Below the pieces are notes generated by a model, which saw nothing but the letters and a program-made list of their open reading frames with translations, searched no databases and had not been told where the DNA came from. Both the position numbers and the translations under genes were made by a program. A stretch of DNA of 64,000 nt from 43-108 sp001915545 (GTDB taxonomy: Bacteria; Bacteroidota; Bacteroidia; Bacteroidales; Bacteroidaceae), in assembly GCA_902491215.1 (NCBI GenBank), contig CABUGV010000018.1, positions 1 through 64,000 of the forward strand. Direction: 5' to 3'. Of the stretch, positions 44,401 to 53,455 are shown piece after piece. Numbering within the stretch: the first letter of the stretch is position 1; each line of letters opens with the position of its first letter.

Positions 44401-46939
44401 TTATGTTTTTGTCTTTTGAGGCAAAGTAAACGTCTGCCGGCTTATCTTTGCCAAAGACGTTGTCGGGAACATATATCCAATTATCCGACAAATTGATACG
44501 TTTGTCATCCTTGGAGAAGACAACAATATTCTTCTGACATTCAATCTTATTTCCTTTTGCATCATAAGCCAGACACTCTATCAGATAATTGCCAGAAGCA
44601 ACATCTTTCAAGCCGGCGAGATTCAAGAAGTCTCCTGATTTGAAACGACCTTCTGCAACTTTCTTGCCTTTTGTCGTTCCGAAATTCTCAAAAACAGAAT
44701 ACTCTCCTTCAACATTGATATTACGCATCAAAAGGTCCTGAGCCAAGATTTTTACGGAATTTCCAAGTGCAGACTTCAATACAGTCTTGCCTGATTCGAC
44801 ATGCAATCCGAAAGCCTTTTCTGAAACCGGTACAATACATTCTGCCTTCTGCGTTTCACCGGCAACATCAGTCACCTCCACCTGAACTCTGTACTCTAAT
44901 ACTCCATCTTTTTGCTGAAGCATTTTTTTATCCAAACAAACAGGTATTGAAAAACGACCATTATTGTCTGTTACAGCAACACTGTCGTAAAGCACAGTCC
45001 AGAAATCGCGATAAAAACGCAACCAGAAATCGCGGTTACGGCATGATACATAATACTTGACTTTTGCTCCTTGAACAGGCATACCGAAGAATGTCGTTGC
45101 AGAACAATCAACATCTATCGTATCACCGAAAGAGATTGTTCCAGAAGAAGCAGTAGCATCAACAGTAAACGTAGGTCGCTTATATTCTTCAACTCTGAAA
45201 GTTTTACTCGAATTTCCTGTGCCGATTCTATACAATCCTGTCAATCCACTATTCGGTATTGCAAAATCCATATCGGCAGATCCCATTTCGTTTGTGACAA
45301 CCTTCTTTGAGGATATGACTTTTCCATTGGCATCAAAAAAGTCAACAAAATACTCACGGTTCTTCTGCACACTAACAGAATCGCCATCCATAAAATAAGC
45401 AAGCAAAGATGCACGTACGGTCTGACCCGGACGGTATATAGCCCTGTCGGTAAATAAAGTTACACGCTCTGCTGGTTTGGTATCATTATAATTATATGAA
45501 TAGCCATAGCAATACATGGTGCGTTCATCGCCGGCCTTTCTTCTCACGGTGCATTTCCAATTGCGATATTTTTTCAAATCTATAAAGATGCGTCCGTTAG
45601 CGTCCTGTTTCAATGCTACAGTCTTTGCAGTACTTTTATTTCTCGAATTTTCATCAGATACATATACCTGACAACCTTTCAAGATCTTTCCACTGCGAGC
45701 ATCAACAGGAATAATGCACAAACGGTCGTTCGGATAACCGATAGACATACAACTGAAACTGTTGAGAGTTATCTTTGCCGAATCAAAAACGCCATTAGAT
45801 TCTGCTATCACGCTGTAAGTTCCAGCCTTTAGAGGTGCCAACTTAAAAGAGTCATTCTTAAGATTCCTGCTGTCAAGACTAAAAAGTTTCTCATATACAA
45901 TACGTCCGTTATTCGAATCTTTTATTTTAATTACAACATCGTCTACATTATCCGAAACGACAACAACACCGATCGAATCGCCGGCAAGCTGAACATCTTC
46001 ATATTTCTGTACGTACAGCTTCGGAGCAAGCAAATGTTTTTCAAATCCGTTAAAGTAGTTCAAACACTTTTCATCAGTAAAACGTTCTTTAGCGTCGCGC
46101 AACAAAGAAAGCTTCTCTTGCTTGTTTACACAATTCAGTCTCAATAATTCTGCATAAACATCGGCACAAGTCTCGGCATCGCCGAAATCTTCAACCAAGG
46201 CCTTCAAAAGCGATGAATATTTTTTCTCATCAATATATGCTCCATCTCCAACGTTGAGCATACGACGCGCAGACAACTTATTAAGCTCCATCAAAAGCTG
46301 TCCGTTTCTATTACCTCTTGTGCCATATAATTTTGCAAGTTCTGCATAAATTTCTATCTGCTTTTTGAAATCCATTCCGCTTTTCTCAACAATAAAAGCT
46401 GTCAAAACGGAAAGCATGTCGTTGCCATAGAACTTACTGTCTTCGCCTTTTTCAAGCAAAGGCTCGTAAGACTCAATCTTGGCGTCCATGAGTATCTGTT
46501 TGTCAGACAAGGCCTCTGCAAAATGCTTTTTCGCCAAATCTCGATACAGCTCCGTTGTCTCAGCATCACGCCCTGCAGAAACATTTGCAACATGAGCATA
46601 AGCATCACCGGCAATGACATGCAGTACTGCACGATCTACGTCGTTTGTACACTCTGGAATCATTGCCTCCAACTTATCGGCATCAACCTTAAAACTGTCA
46701 GTAGAAATATTGTACCTCGAAGATATCAAGGTGACAAAAGCTTTTGTCATCTGAGAAAAGTTTTTTTCTTGCTGAGCTTTCTCATATACAGCAAGGACAC
46801 TTTTCTGCACTGACGTCGGCAAATCCTTTTTGCGGTAATTGTCAACTTGCTTCCACAAATCATCATAGCTTTGCGCTCCACTCTGAACAGCAATACACAA
46901 CAGCAAAGCTGTCAGAAAACATCTTATTATCTTGCTCAT
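41414..46939 (-). CDS. Alpha-2-macroglobulin family protein without thioester
   Basis: The 1841-residue protein has a signal peptide (MSKIIRCFLTALLLCIAVQS) and is exported. The N-terminal about 400 residues are helical and specific to the Bacteroidetes group. They are followed by macroglobulin domains including MG2 (RVTLFTDRAIYRPGQTVRAS, about 480-500) and the A2M domain (LMSDNSGNVHISFKLPDGLTT, in part, about 1085). A terpenoid-cyclase-like helical domain occupies about 1280-1620. The CxEQ thioester found in trapping-type A2M (PTGCCEQ) is absent; the corresponding segment reads DNDNAISLSASYY. Members may protect the envelope against proteases or act in surface glycan handling; the function is unproven. 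Confidence 0.9.
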   Translation of the reverse strand: MSKIIRCFLTALLLCIAVQSGAQSYDDLWKQVDNYRKKDLPTSVQKSVLAVYEKAQQEKNFSQMTKAFVTLISSRYNISTDSFKVDADKLEAMIPECTNDVDRAVLHVIAGDAYAHVANVSAGRDAETTELYRDLAKKHFAEALSDKQILMDAKIESYEPLLEKGEDSKFYGNDMLSVLTAFIVEKSGMDFKKQIEIYAELAKLYGTRGNRNGQLLMELNKLSARRMLNVGDGAYIDEKKYSSLLKALVEDFGDAETCADVYAELLRLNCVNKQEKLSLLRDAKERFTDEKCLNYFNGFEKHLLAPKLYVQKYEDVQLAGDSIGVVVVSDNVDDVVIKIKDSNNGRIVYEKLFSLDSRNLKNDSFKLAPLKAGTYSVIAESNGVFDSAKITLNSFSCMSIGYPNDRLCIIPVDARSGKILKGCQVYVSDENSRNKSTAKTVALKQDANGRIFIDLKKYRNWKCTVRRKAGDERTMYCYGYSYNYNDTKPAERVTLFTDRAIYRPGQTVRASLLAYFMDGDSVSVQKNREYFVDFFDANGKVISSKKVVTNEMGSADMDFAIPNSGLTGLYRIGTGNSSKTFRVEEYKRPTFTVDATASSGTISFGDTIDVDCSATTFFGMPVQGAKVKYYVSCRNRDFWLRFYRDFWTVLYDSVAVTDNNGRFSIPVCLDKKMLQQKDGVLEYRVQVEVTDVAGETQKAECIVPVSEKAFGLHVESGKTVLKSALGNSVKILAQDLLMRNINVEGEYSVFENFGTTKGKKVAEGRFKSGDFLNLAGLKDVASGNYLIECLAYDAKGNKIECQKNIVVFSKDDKRINLSDNWIYVPDNVFGKDKPADVYFASKDKNITLYYGAFSGNKVIDSRCINVSDTICHFHFNYDEAYGDGLALVFAYMKNGKGFMESVNILREQPNKKLKLTWNTFRDKLKPGSEENWILNVTDSTGSPVKAELLAMLYDASLDELYEHNVDFNVSFGRNVPYVQRSVAQMSVPMFIGLDFKNEPFDDVLRKFTELKECFSNYVFGTRFFKPALMRTKSVMNSATPMATGSAALNITEMDAVVEQAVVSDAPAVSDEGLRSNLSETAFFYPHLMSDNSGNVHISFKLPDGLTTWRFKGVAHTEDVDYGNISADVVASKDFMVQPNMPRFVRIGDDASIAARIVNKTDGTVEGKALLELIDPETGKVVYSEKKSFKVDAGQTGRVDYGFKPDAEHPLLICQITAGNATFSDGERNYLPVLTDKKWITESVSFFIDGMGEKKVDTGSLFNDGSKTATNKRMTIEYVDNPSWTVVQALHAVAVPDNDNAISLSASYYANKALGAIASRLPKLRTLVEAWRAETEKYGSLSSELEKDSELKTMLLEETPWVIDAQNETEQLRMISDMFDENLMNVRTSDALAKLKRLQRVDGSWSWFNGMTGSRLVTENVLKHLAELSAVASLDKDAKDMLEDGFRYIDADELKRYAEIKKHSGKDWTPGTSGINYLYLSSLYTHKISAEVDSMQKDYASRLAGISGTLDIGNKAKLAYIMKTFDNMSKASELVASLREYTVYRKDVGRYYDTPKAYYSSVDYRIPVQVDAMKAMAEMRSDFSDTDDYLRDMQVWLVRQKQVQAWDNPINTIEAVNALLMYNGDWTVRESAVPEIKLGKNELKVNNQTAGIGYVKISVPEDVLSKGGNVRIDKKSAGLSWGAVYGQCLEDMESLKKSSGESGLSVDRRMLVMRKDSTGANVWRELRDGERLAVGDRVKVRLVVSADRDMDFVQVRDQRAACMEPVSQLSGYRFGNGQGFYAAVHDSSSDYFFDIFRKGTCTIDTEMYVTRSGVYKQGIAEAQCAYSASFVGRSASGTVSVE

Positions 46940-47044
46940 AATTTTTCAAAATAACAGATTATACAATTATATTTCATAGCACTCCATCGACAAAACATCC
47001 GTAACAGATGTTATAAGCATAATCAAATAAATTATTATCAGAAT

Positions 47045-49720
47045 CTATCTGCCGTTTTCACGTATAAGCGATGCAACTTTACTATTGAAAGATTCATTTT
47101 TCATCAAATCTTCAATAGAAAAATGCATTCTGTACTTCCATTGGTTTTTCGGATCAGCAGGAACATTTATTCTCTCATCGCCAGCTACAGGATAACGCAG
47201 ATTTTCATCCATTGACGTCCAATCTTGCAAAGAAAGCAGACAAATCATTGAAGGACACTCAAGATGCATACGTATAACTTCTTCACAAAGAGCTCCGGAT
47301 ATCTTCTCCGGCGCATTGCCGCTTTCATGAAGCACATTATTGTAATACAATTGAGCTCTGCGCCTGTCTTCCTCCCACCAACCACGCAACGTAGGCATAT
47401 CATGTGTGGATATGGTACTTACCGACAGATATGGATTTTCGGTCAAATCTCCAAATTCACAAAAAGCTTTCTTAGGCATAGTCTGAATTTCAAGACTGAG
47501 CATCCTGAGTTGTTTCATAACCCAAGGAACGCAGTCTGGAACCATACCCAAATCCTCGGCACATACAAGCATGCGTGTAGCCTGCGTCAGATGAGGAAGT
47601 TTCTTCATAGCTTCATCATACCAGAACTGATTATGTCTCTTGTAGTAGTAATCGTCATAAAGACTATTGAAAGCTCGCCTCTGCGCAGTATTCATGGCCT
47701 TATATGCAAAATCAAGCTGAGCAGAAATACGAGGATGATAGACTTTTGGATTATTGCGATCTGCTACAAAAAGCACATTGCTTATCAATGCATACAAGCC
47801 ATCGCGTACCTTAATACTTACATCGTCGTTTCTTCCATAGAATGCAGCTTCAACCTTACGCTGGGTATCATATTCAGGTTTCATGCAGTACAAACCGTCA
47901 AAGCGTTTAACAAGATATTTTTCTCTGACTTCGTCTGCCATTTCATCAAAATAATGCTCCAGCATTTCATCTGAGATGTAAGGCTCCGTCATACGATCTT
48001 TGTCAAATCTGAAACCATACAGCGACATTTCATCTTCACTCATAGGAAGCGCAGGAGAAAATTGTCCGAGAAGGCCATGTACTGAATGAGACGGAATTTC
48101 CCATATTCTGAAAAATCCCAAAACATGATCTATTCTGTAAGCATCAAAATATTCTGACATGCTCTTGAAACGATGCGACCACCATTGATAGTTATCCTTT
48201 GCCATAACGTCCCAATTGTATGTAGGGAATCCCCAGTTCTGACCGTTTACGGAGAAATCATCAGGTGGTGCTCCGGCCTGCCCGTTAAGATTGAAATAGA
48301 ACGGTTCCATCCATGCCTCAACACTGTCACGGCTTATACCAATAGGTATATCACCTTTCAGAATAACGCCTTTCTCTCTTGCGCACTCGTGAACCCTCTT
48401 CAACTGCAGATGAAGTTGATACTGTATGTAATAGTAATGTGCAACGTCATGATAATAGATGCTGTCTTTACTACAGAACATTTCAACATCATTTTTATCA
48501 TATTTAGAATGCTCTTCCCATCTGGTAAAGTCCGGCAAACCATACATATCTCTCATGCAGCTGTATGCAGAATAAGGAACGAGCCAATCACGGTGCTTTT
48601 CAAAGAATTCTTTAAATCCATCACTGGCAAGAACCTCTTCTCCGTTCTGTTCATACATCATTCTTATATATCTGCGCTTGCACTTATTTACTGCAACATA
48701 ATCCACGTATTTCAAAGAGTTCAATTCTCGCCACTGCTTCTTGAAGTCTTCCATCAACTCCTTGTCATCAAGTTCTCCCAGCTGATGCAAATCGCAGTAT
48801 ATTGGATGAAATGCGTATATGCTTATGGCATTATAAGGATACGAATCAGTCCACTCGCCACATTTTGTCGTATCATTGATCGGCAAAATCTGCACAGCAC
48901 GCATTCCTACACCAGAAGCCCATTCTATCATTCTTTCAAGGTCGCCGAAATCGCCTATTCCTGCACTTTTTTCAGAACGGATTGAGAAAACAGGTATTAC
49001 AACGCCTGCACATTTCCATGGACGAATATCAAATTTAGGCCTTGTATCGCTTTTTATGCAAACAATATCTTCTGCATGCATTTCAGGAAGTTGAAGCCTG
49101 CGATTATCACATTTTTCCCACTGAACAATATTACCATCTTTATCGACTATTACATACTTATACTCTATATCGCCTGAAATCTGAGAAAGATCAATATTGA
49201 TTGCCCACTCCTGAAGTGCGACCAGTTTCATTGTTTGTGGCTGAACCCAATTACCAAGCTGAGATACATTACCTATAATAGCAAGTCTTTCTCCCTTCAA
49301 AAGCCGTGGTTCGACGGTTCTCAACTGCAAAACATCTGAAGTATGAGTAAGATAATCTTCTACCTCATGACGTTCAGCACAATCAGCATAAGCAGAACTG
49401 TACAACGGCAAATCATCAGGAATTGCCCTCCACAAATCTTCAATCTCATATTGATCAACAGAATTATCCAGCACAACAACATGCGGAGCCACTTCCCATT
49501 CAGTCCATATCAGAGAACCGTTACGGTACATGGCATATATATATTCTACGCGCTCGTAAGACGAATCGACATCAACATCACATTTCCACCTGCTTCCATC
49601 TTCTGTCGTAAGATTAAGTATGCGGTTATCTCTATGTCCATCCTTATCTATCAATTCAAGCATTACACGGAGTTCCTCTCCCCACGTTGTCTGATATTCT
49701 ACGTTCAAATGTATTTTCAT
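47045..49720 (-). CDS. malQ: 4-alpha-glucanotransferase with two N-terminal CBM20 domains
   Basis: The 891-residue cytoplasmic GH77 enzyme disproportionates maltodextrins. Two starch-binding CBM20-like domains (about 1-110 and 125-230; LAIIGNVSQLGNW) precede the catalytic barrel (about 240-890). The nucleophile Asp is in YFDAYRIDHVLGFFR (about 528), and the acid/base Glu in CAEDLGMVP (about 718). The DPE2-like tandem CBM form is common in Bacteroidetes. It is followed by a separate transcription unit; a -7 element TATATTTG is at 49799-49792 on the minus strand. Confidence 0.95.
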   Translation of the reverse strand: MKIHLNVEYQTTWGEELRVMLELIDKDGHRDNRILNLTTEDGSRWKCDVDVDSSYERVEYIYAMYRNGSLIWTEWEVAPHVVVLDNSVDQYEIEDLWRAIPDDLPLYSSAYADCAERHEVEDYLTHTSDVLQLRTVEPRLLKGERLAIIGNVSQLGNWVQPQTMKLVALQEWAINIDLSQISGDIEYKYVIVDKDGNIVQWEKCDNRRLQLPEMHAEDIVCIKSDTRPKFDIRPWKCAGVVIPVFSIRSEKSAGIGDFGDLERMIEWASGVGMRAVQILPINDTTKCGEWTDSYPYNAISIYAFHPIYCDLHQLGELDDKELMEDFKKQWRELNSLKYVDYVAVNKCKRRYIRMMYEQNGEEVLASDGFKEFFEKHRDWLVPYSAYSCMRDMYGLPDFTRWEEHSKYDKNDVEMFCSKDSIYYHDVAHYYYIQYQLHLQLKRVHECAREKGVILKGDIPIGISRDSVEAWMEPFYFNLNGQAGAPPDDFSVNGQNWGFPTYNWDVMAKDNYQWWSHRFKSMSEYFDAYRIDHVLGFFRIWEIPSHSVHGLLGQFSPALPMSEDEMSLYGFRFDKDRMTEPYISDEMLEHYFDEMADEVREKYLVKRFDGLYCMKPEYDTQRKVEAAFYGRNDDVSIKVRDGLYALISNVLFVADRNNPKVYHPRISAQLDFAYKAMNTAQRRAFNSLYDDYYYKRHNQFWYDEAMKKLPHLTQATRMLVCAEDLGMVPDCVPWVMKQLRMLSLEIQTMPKKAFCEFGDLTENPYLSVSTISTHDMPTLRGWWEEDRRRAQLYYNNVLHESGNAPEKISGALCEEVIRMHLECPSMICLLSLQDWTSMDENLRYPVAGDERINVPADPKNQWKYRMHFSIEDLMKNESFNSKVASLIRENGR

Positions 49721-49822
49721 GTATTACCAATTTAAATTCAAAGTTGTTAAAAGTTATCTCACAGATAGCAAATTCCTAAAAATAATAAATACAAATATAG
49801 CAATTGGACTATACATAAAAAA

Positions 49823-49845
49823 GCCTGAGTCGTTAAAGCTCAGGC
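49823..49845 (-). terminator. Terminator of pflA
   Basis: On the minus strand GCCTGAG (49845-49839) pairs with CTCAGGC (49829-49823), followed by TTTTTTATG, 77 bases after the pflA stop. Confidence 0.85.
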
Positions 49846-49921
49846 CATTTTTATCAAAAAAAGTTGCCTCAACAAAGTTTTTGTTAACAAACAACTCGGC
49901 TTTGGTCAAACAAAAAACACT

Positions 49922-50650
49922 TCACACAATAGGACACTTCAAATAACGTCCGAATATATCCTTTGCAATCTTCAATCTTTCAGCAGAGAGAGGCTCAACG
50001 CCTTTCAACGGATAATCAATACCAAGTTCACCATATTTATACTCGCCCATGGTATGGTAAGGCAATAATTCAACACGCTCAACAACTGTAAAATCAGATA
50101 AGTACTTGGCAACAGCTTCAAGACGCGATTCATCATCTGTATAGCTGGGAACCACAACATGTCTAGCCCATACTGGTTTGCCTATTTCCTGCAGATACTC
50201 CATAAAAGCCTTGTTGTTTTTACGTTCATGGCCTGTCAAGACAGGATGCAACGTATCGTCAACAGTCTTTATGTCAAGCAATACAAGATCGACATTTTCA
50301 AGAAGCGAACGTACCTTGTCGCTGAAAATCACTCCCGAAGTATCCAATGCCGTGTGTATGCCTGCATTTTTACACAACTTGAGAAATTCACAAACAAAGT
50401 CGGCTTGCACAAGAGGCTCTCCGCCTGTCACTGTAACACCTCCTTTAGATATGAAGCTCTTGTATTTCAGAACCTCCTTCAGCAATTCCTCTGGAGTATA
50501 TTCATAATTGGCCTTGCCCGACATGTCCCATGTATCCGGATTATGACAAAAAAGACATCTCATGGGACATCCCTGCATAAAAACCACAAAACGTATGCCC
50601 GGACCGTCAACTGTTCCAAAACTTTCCAAAGAATGTATTTTACCTATCAT
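49922..50650 (-). CDS. pflA: Pyruvate formate-lyase activating enzyme
   Basis: The 242-residue radical-SAM enzyme installs the glycyl radical on PflB. The [4Fe-4S] motif CPMRCLFCHNPDTW is at about 28-41, and GGEPLVQ (about 84) is the SAM-binding GGE. The N-terminus SLESFGTVDGPGIRFVVF is typical. It lies 150 bases downstream of pflB, separated by a terminator-like hairpin, so expression may be partly uncoupled. Confidence 0.96.
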   Translation of the reverse strand: MIGKIHSLESFGTVDGPGIRFVVFMQGCPMRCLFCHNPDTWDMSGKANYEYTPEELLKEVLKYKSFISKGGVTVTGGEPLVQADFVCEFLKLCKNAGIHTALDTSGVIFSDKVRSLLENVDLVLLDIKTVDDTLHPVLTGHERKNNKAFMEYLQEIGKPVWARHVVVPSYTDDESRLEAVAKYLSDFTVVERVELLPYHTMGEYKYGELGIDYPLKGVEPLSAERLKIAKDIFGRYLKCPIV

Positions 50651-50744
50651 AACAAGAAATCCTTCAATGTATATTTGTTAAAACCTTTAGATTGATGCTC
50701 CCAACGACAATATAGCATTACTATCATTGAGATATTAAAAAACA

Positions 50745-50769
50745 AAAGGGCGATTTCTACTCGCCCTTT
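50745..50769 (-). terminator. Terminator or attenuator between pflB and pflA
   Basis: On the minus strand AAAGGGCGA (50769-50761) pairs with TCGCCCTTT (50753-50745), followed by TGTTTTTT. It lies 31 bases after pflB and would make pflB transcripts more abundant than pflA transcripts. Confidence 0.75.
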
Positions 50770-50800
50770 CGTATTTGTATTATAAGTACATAACTTCAAA

Positions 50801-53038
50801 TTACATAGAATGATTGATTGTTCTTGAAAGAACATCAAGCTGCTGCTCGCGTGTAAGCTTCACAAAATTGACAGCATATCCCGAAACACGGATTGTCAAC
50901 TGAGGATACTTCTCTGGGTGCTCCATAGCATCAACCAGAAGTTCGCGGTCAAACACGTTAACATTGAGGTGATGACCTCCATCAGGAGTGAAATATCCAG
51001 AAAGAAGACCTACAAGGTTTGAAATCTGCACATCGCGAGTCTTGCCAAGTGTACCTGGAGAAATTGCAAATGTATACGAAATACCATCGTGTGCATGATG
51101 GAACGGCAATTTTGCAACAGAAGAAAGAGCTGCAACAGCACCCTTAGTGTCACGACCATTCATCGGGTTGGCACCAGGAGCAAATGGTACTCCAGCAGGA
51201 CGTCCGTCAGGAGTTGCACCTGTCTTCTTACCGTAAACGACATTTGATGTAATCGTAAGGATTGACTGTGTAGGAACTGCGTGACGGTATGTCTCGTGCT
51301 GACGCATATACTCCATAAACTTCTCAGTAACCATGAGTGCAAGTTTATCTGTATTCTCGTCGTTGTTACCGTAAGGAACATAAGAACCTTCCCGCTTGAA
51401 GTCAACAGCAATGCCACGCTCATCACGGATTACCTTTACTTTACCATATTTTATAGCAGCAAGTGAATCTGCCACAATTGACAAACCTGCAATACCTGTA
51501 GCACGAGTACGTTCAACATCACCATCATGAAGAGCCATTTCAAATGCTTCGTAATCGTACTTATCATGCATATAATGAATGATTTTCAAGGCATTTACAT
51601 AAACCTTTGCCAACCATCTCATCATCTGCTCAAACTTGCGCATAACTTCATCGTATTCCAGATATTCGCCAGATACTGGAGAATATTCAGGAGAAACCTG
51701 CTGACCTGTTATTTCGTCTCTACCTCCATTGATAGCATAGAGAAGACACTTTGCCAAGTTTGCACGTGCACCGAAGAACTGCATCTGCTTACCGATCTTC
51801 ATTGGAGATACACAGCATGCGATTCCGTAATCATCACCATAATCAGGACGCATGAGGTCATCGTTTTCATACTGAATAGCAGATGTTTCAATAGAGACCT
51901 TAGCGCAGTAGCGCTTCCAGTTTTCAGGAGCATTGTTGAACCAAAGAACTGTAAGATTTGGTTCTGGAGCCGGTCCGAGGTTATAAAGAGTATGCAAGAA
52001 ACGGTAGCTGGTTTTTGTAACCATAGAACGTCCGTCTACACCCTGACCACCAAGAGACTCAGTAACCCATACAGGATCACCAGAGAACAGGTCATTGTAT
52101 TCAGGTGTACGAAGGAATCTCACAATACGCAATTTTATTATAAGCTGGTCTATAAGTTCCTGAGCTTCTTTTTCAGTAAGCTTGCCTTCCTTAATGTCAC
52201 GTTCGATAAATATATCAAGGAATGTAGACACACGTCCGAGAGACATAGCGGCTCCATCCTGATCCTTCACAGCTCCGAGATAGCCGAAGTAAACGAACTG
52301 TACAGCTTCACGAGCATTCTGTGCAGGACGAGTAACATCAAATCCGTAGTTTGCACACATTTTCACGAAGTCCTTGAGCGCCTTAATCTGCTCGCTTACC
52401 TCTTCGCGCTGCTGTATGCATTCCTCTGTCATTTCCTGTATGTCGAGTCTGTCAAGGAATCTCTTCTTTTCCTCTATAAGGTTGTCGACACCGTAAAGAG
52501 CAATACGTCTGTAGTCGCCGATGATTCTTCCACGTCCGTATGCATCAGGCAGACCTGTAATAATATGTGCATGACGTGCATCGCGTATATCCTTTGTATA
52601 AGCAGAGAATACACCCTCATTATGAGTTTTGCGATAACGTGTGTATATTTCTTTAGTTGCAGGATCGAGCTTATAGCCATACGCTTCAAGAGCACTTTCG
52701 ACCATTCTTATACCGCCACGCGGGAAAATGCCTCGTTTCAGAGGAGCATCAGTCTGGAGACCTACGATTACTTCGTTCTCCTTATCGATGTATCCAGCTC
52801 CGTAAGTGTCTATTGACTGCGGGAGTTTTGTTTCTGCATCATACACACCCTTCTCACGTTCAACTTTGAACATCTCGCTGAGCTTGTCCCAGATTTTCTT
52901 AGTTCTTTCTGTAGGACCGGCAAGGAACGACTCATCGCCGTCATAAGGAGTGTAATTGTGCTGAATGAAGTCACGAACGTTGATTTCACGTTTCCAGATG
53001 AAACCGTCAAAACTCTCAATGCAATTTGATAATTTCAT
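50801..53038 (-). CDS. pflB: Pyruvate formate-lyase (formate C-acetyltransferase)
   Basis: The 745-residue glycyl radical enzyme cleaves pyruvate with CoA into acetyl-CoA and formate during anaerobic sugar breakdown. The adjacent active-site cysteines are in GIACCVSPM (about 407-415), and the radical glycine is in RVSGYAVNF (about 718-726). PFL domain residues such as PEPNLTVLW and the C-terminal LTREQQLDVLSRT are present. It is the only glycyl radical enzyme in the window. A long (about 420 base) upstream region contains its likely promoter, with a -7 element TATTTTTG at 53087-53080. Confidence 0.97.
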   Translation of the reverse strand: MKLSNCIESFDGFIWKREINVRDFIQHNYTPYDGDESFLAGPTERTKKIWDKLSEMFKVEREKGVYDAETKLPQSIDTYGAGYIDKENEVIVGLQTDAPLKRGIFPRGGIRMVESALEAYGYKLDPATKEIYTRYRKTHNEGVFSAYTKDIRDARHAHIITGLPDAYGRGRIIGDYRRIALYGVDNLIEEKKRFLDRLDIQEMTEECIQQREEVSEQIKALKDFVKMCANYGFDVTRPAQNAREAVQFVYFGYLGAVKDQDGAAMSLGRVSTFLDIFIERDIKEGKLTEKEAQELIDQLIIKLRIVRFLRTPEYNDLFSGDPVWVTESLGGQGVDGRSMVTKTSYRFLHTLYNLGPAPEPNLTVLWFNNAPENWKRYCAKVSIETSAIQYENDDLMRPDYGDDYGIACCVSPMKIGKQMQFFGARANLAKCLLYAINGGRDEITGQQVSPEYSPVSGEYLEYDEVMRKFEQMMRWLAKVYVNALKIIHYMHDKYDYEAFEMALHDGDVERTRATGIAGLSIVADSLAAIKYGKVKVIRDERGIAVDFKREGSYVPYGNNDENTDKLALMVTEKFMEYMRQHETYRHAVPTQSILTITSNVVYGKKTGATPDGRPAGVPFAPGANPMNGRDTKGAVAALSSVAKLPFHHAHDGISYTFAISPGTLGKTRDVQISNLVGLLSGYFTPDGGHHLNVNVFDRELLVDAMEHPEKYPQLTIRVSGYAVNFVKLTREQQLDVLSRTINHSM

Positions 53039-53455
53039 TTCTTTACGAGATTTTAATTAAAAGTAATTTAATCAGGTTGCAAAAATACACAAAAAAAACG
53101 ACATTATAGCAAATCACCAAAACTGATTGCTTCATATATTATCTTTTCTGTATCATCGCAATACTCTCAAGCGATTGTGTAAAACCGCCATCAGCAATGC
53201 AAAAATAACAACGTGGCTTCGTACCTGCAATACCTATATTAGGGTATTTTATTCTAAAACATTACCGGCAACATAAAATGCCAATACTATATCAGCCTTG
53301 CATTAAATATATACAGATGTCAAACATTTATCTATTCCCCTAACACCCCAATGTAAAATATTATAAGTATCTTTGAACACAAATCCCTATAAATCAACAA
53401 CCAACAAAAACACATACATAAAATTTCAATAATTGAACAAATAAACACTATTACT
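53039..53455. other. Intergenic region between divergent pflB and the GH28 gene
   Basis: About 417 bases, A+T rich, no credible gene. On the minus strand TATTTTTG (53087-53080) is the likely -7 element of pflB, with CAA (TTG on the minus strand) at 53110-53112, 22 bases away. On the plus strand TATCTTTG (53368-53375) is the likely -7 element of the GH28 gene, 81 bases before its ATG. No clear operator was found in the middle. Confidence 0.5.

Noticed and set aside
51527..52816. 429-codon plus-strand ORF opposite pflB
   Set aside because: Antisense shadow of the well-supported pflB. The product is Cys-, His- and Ser-rich with no recognisable domain.
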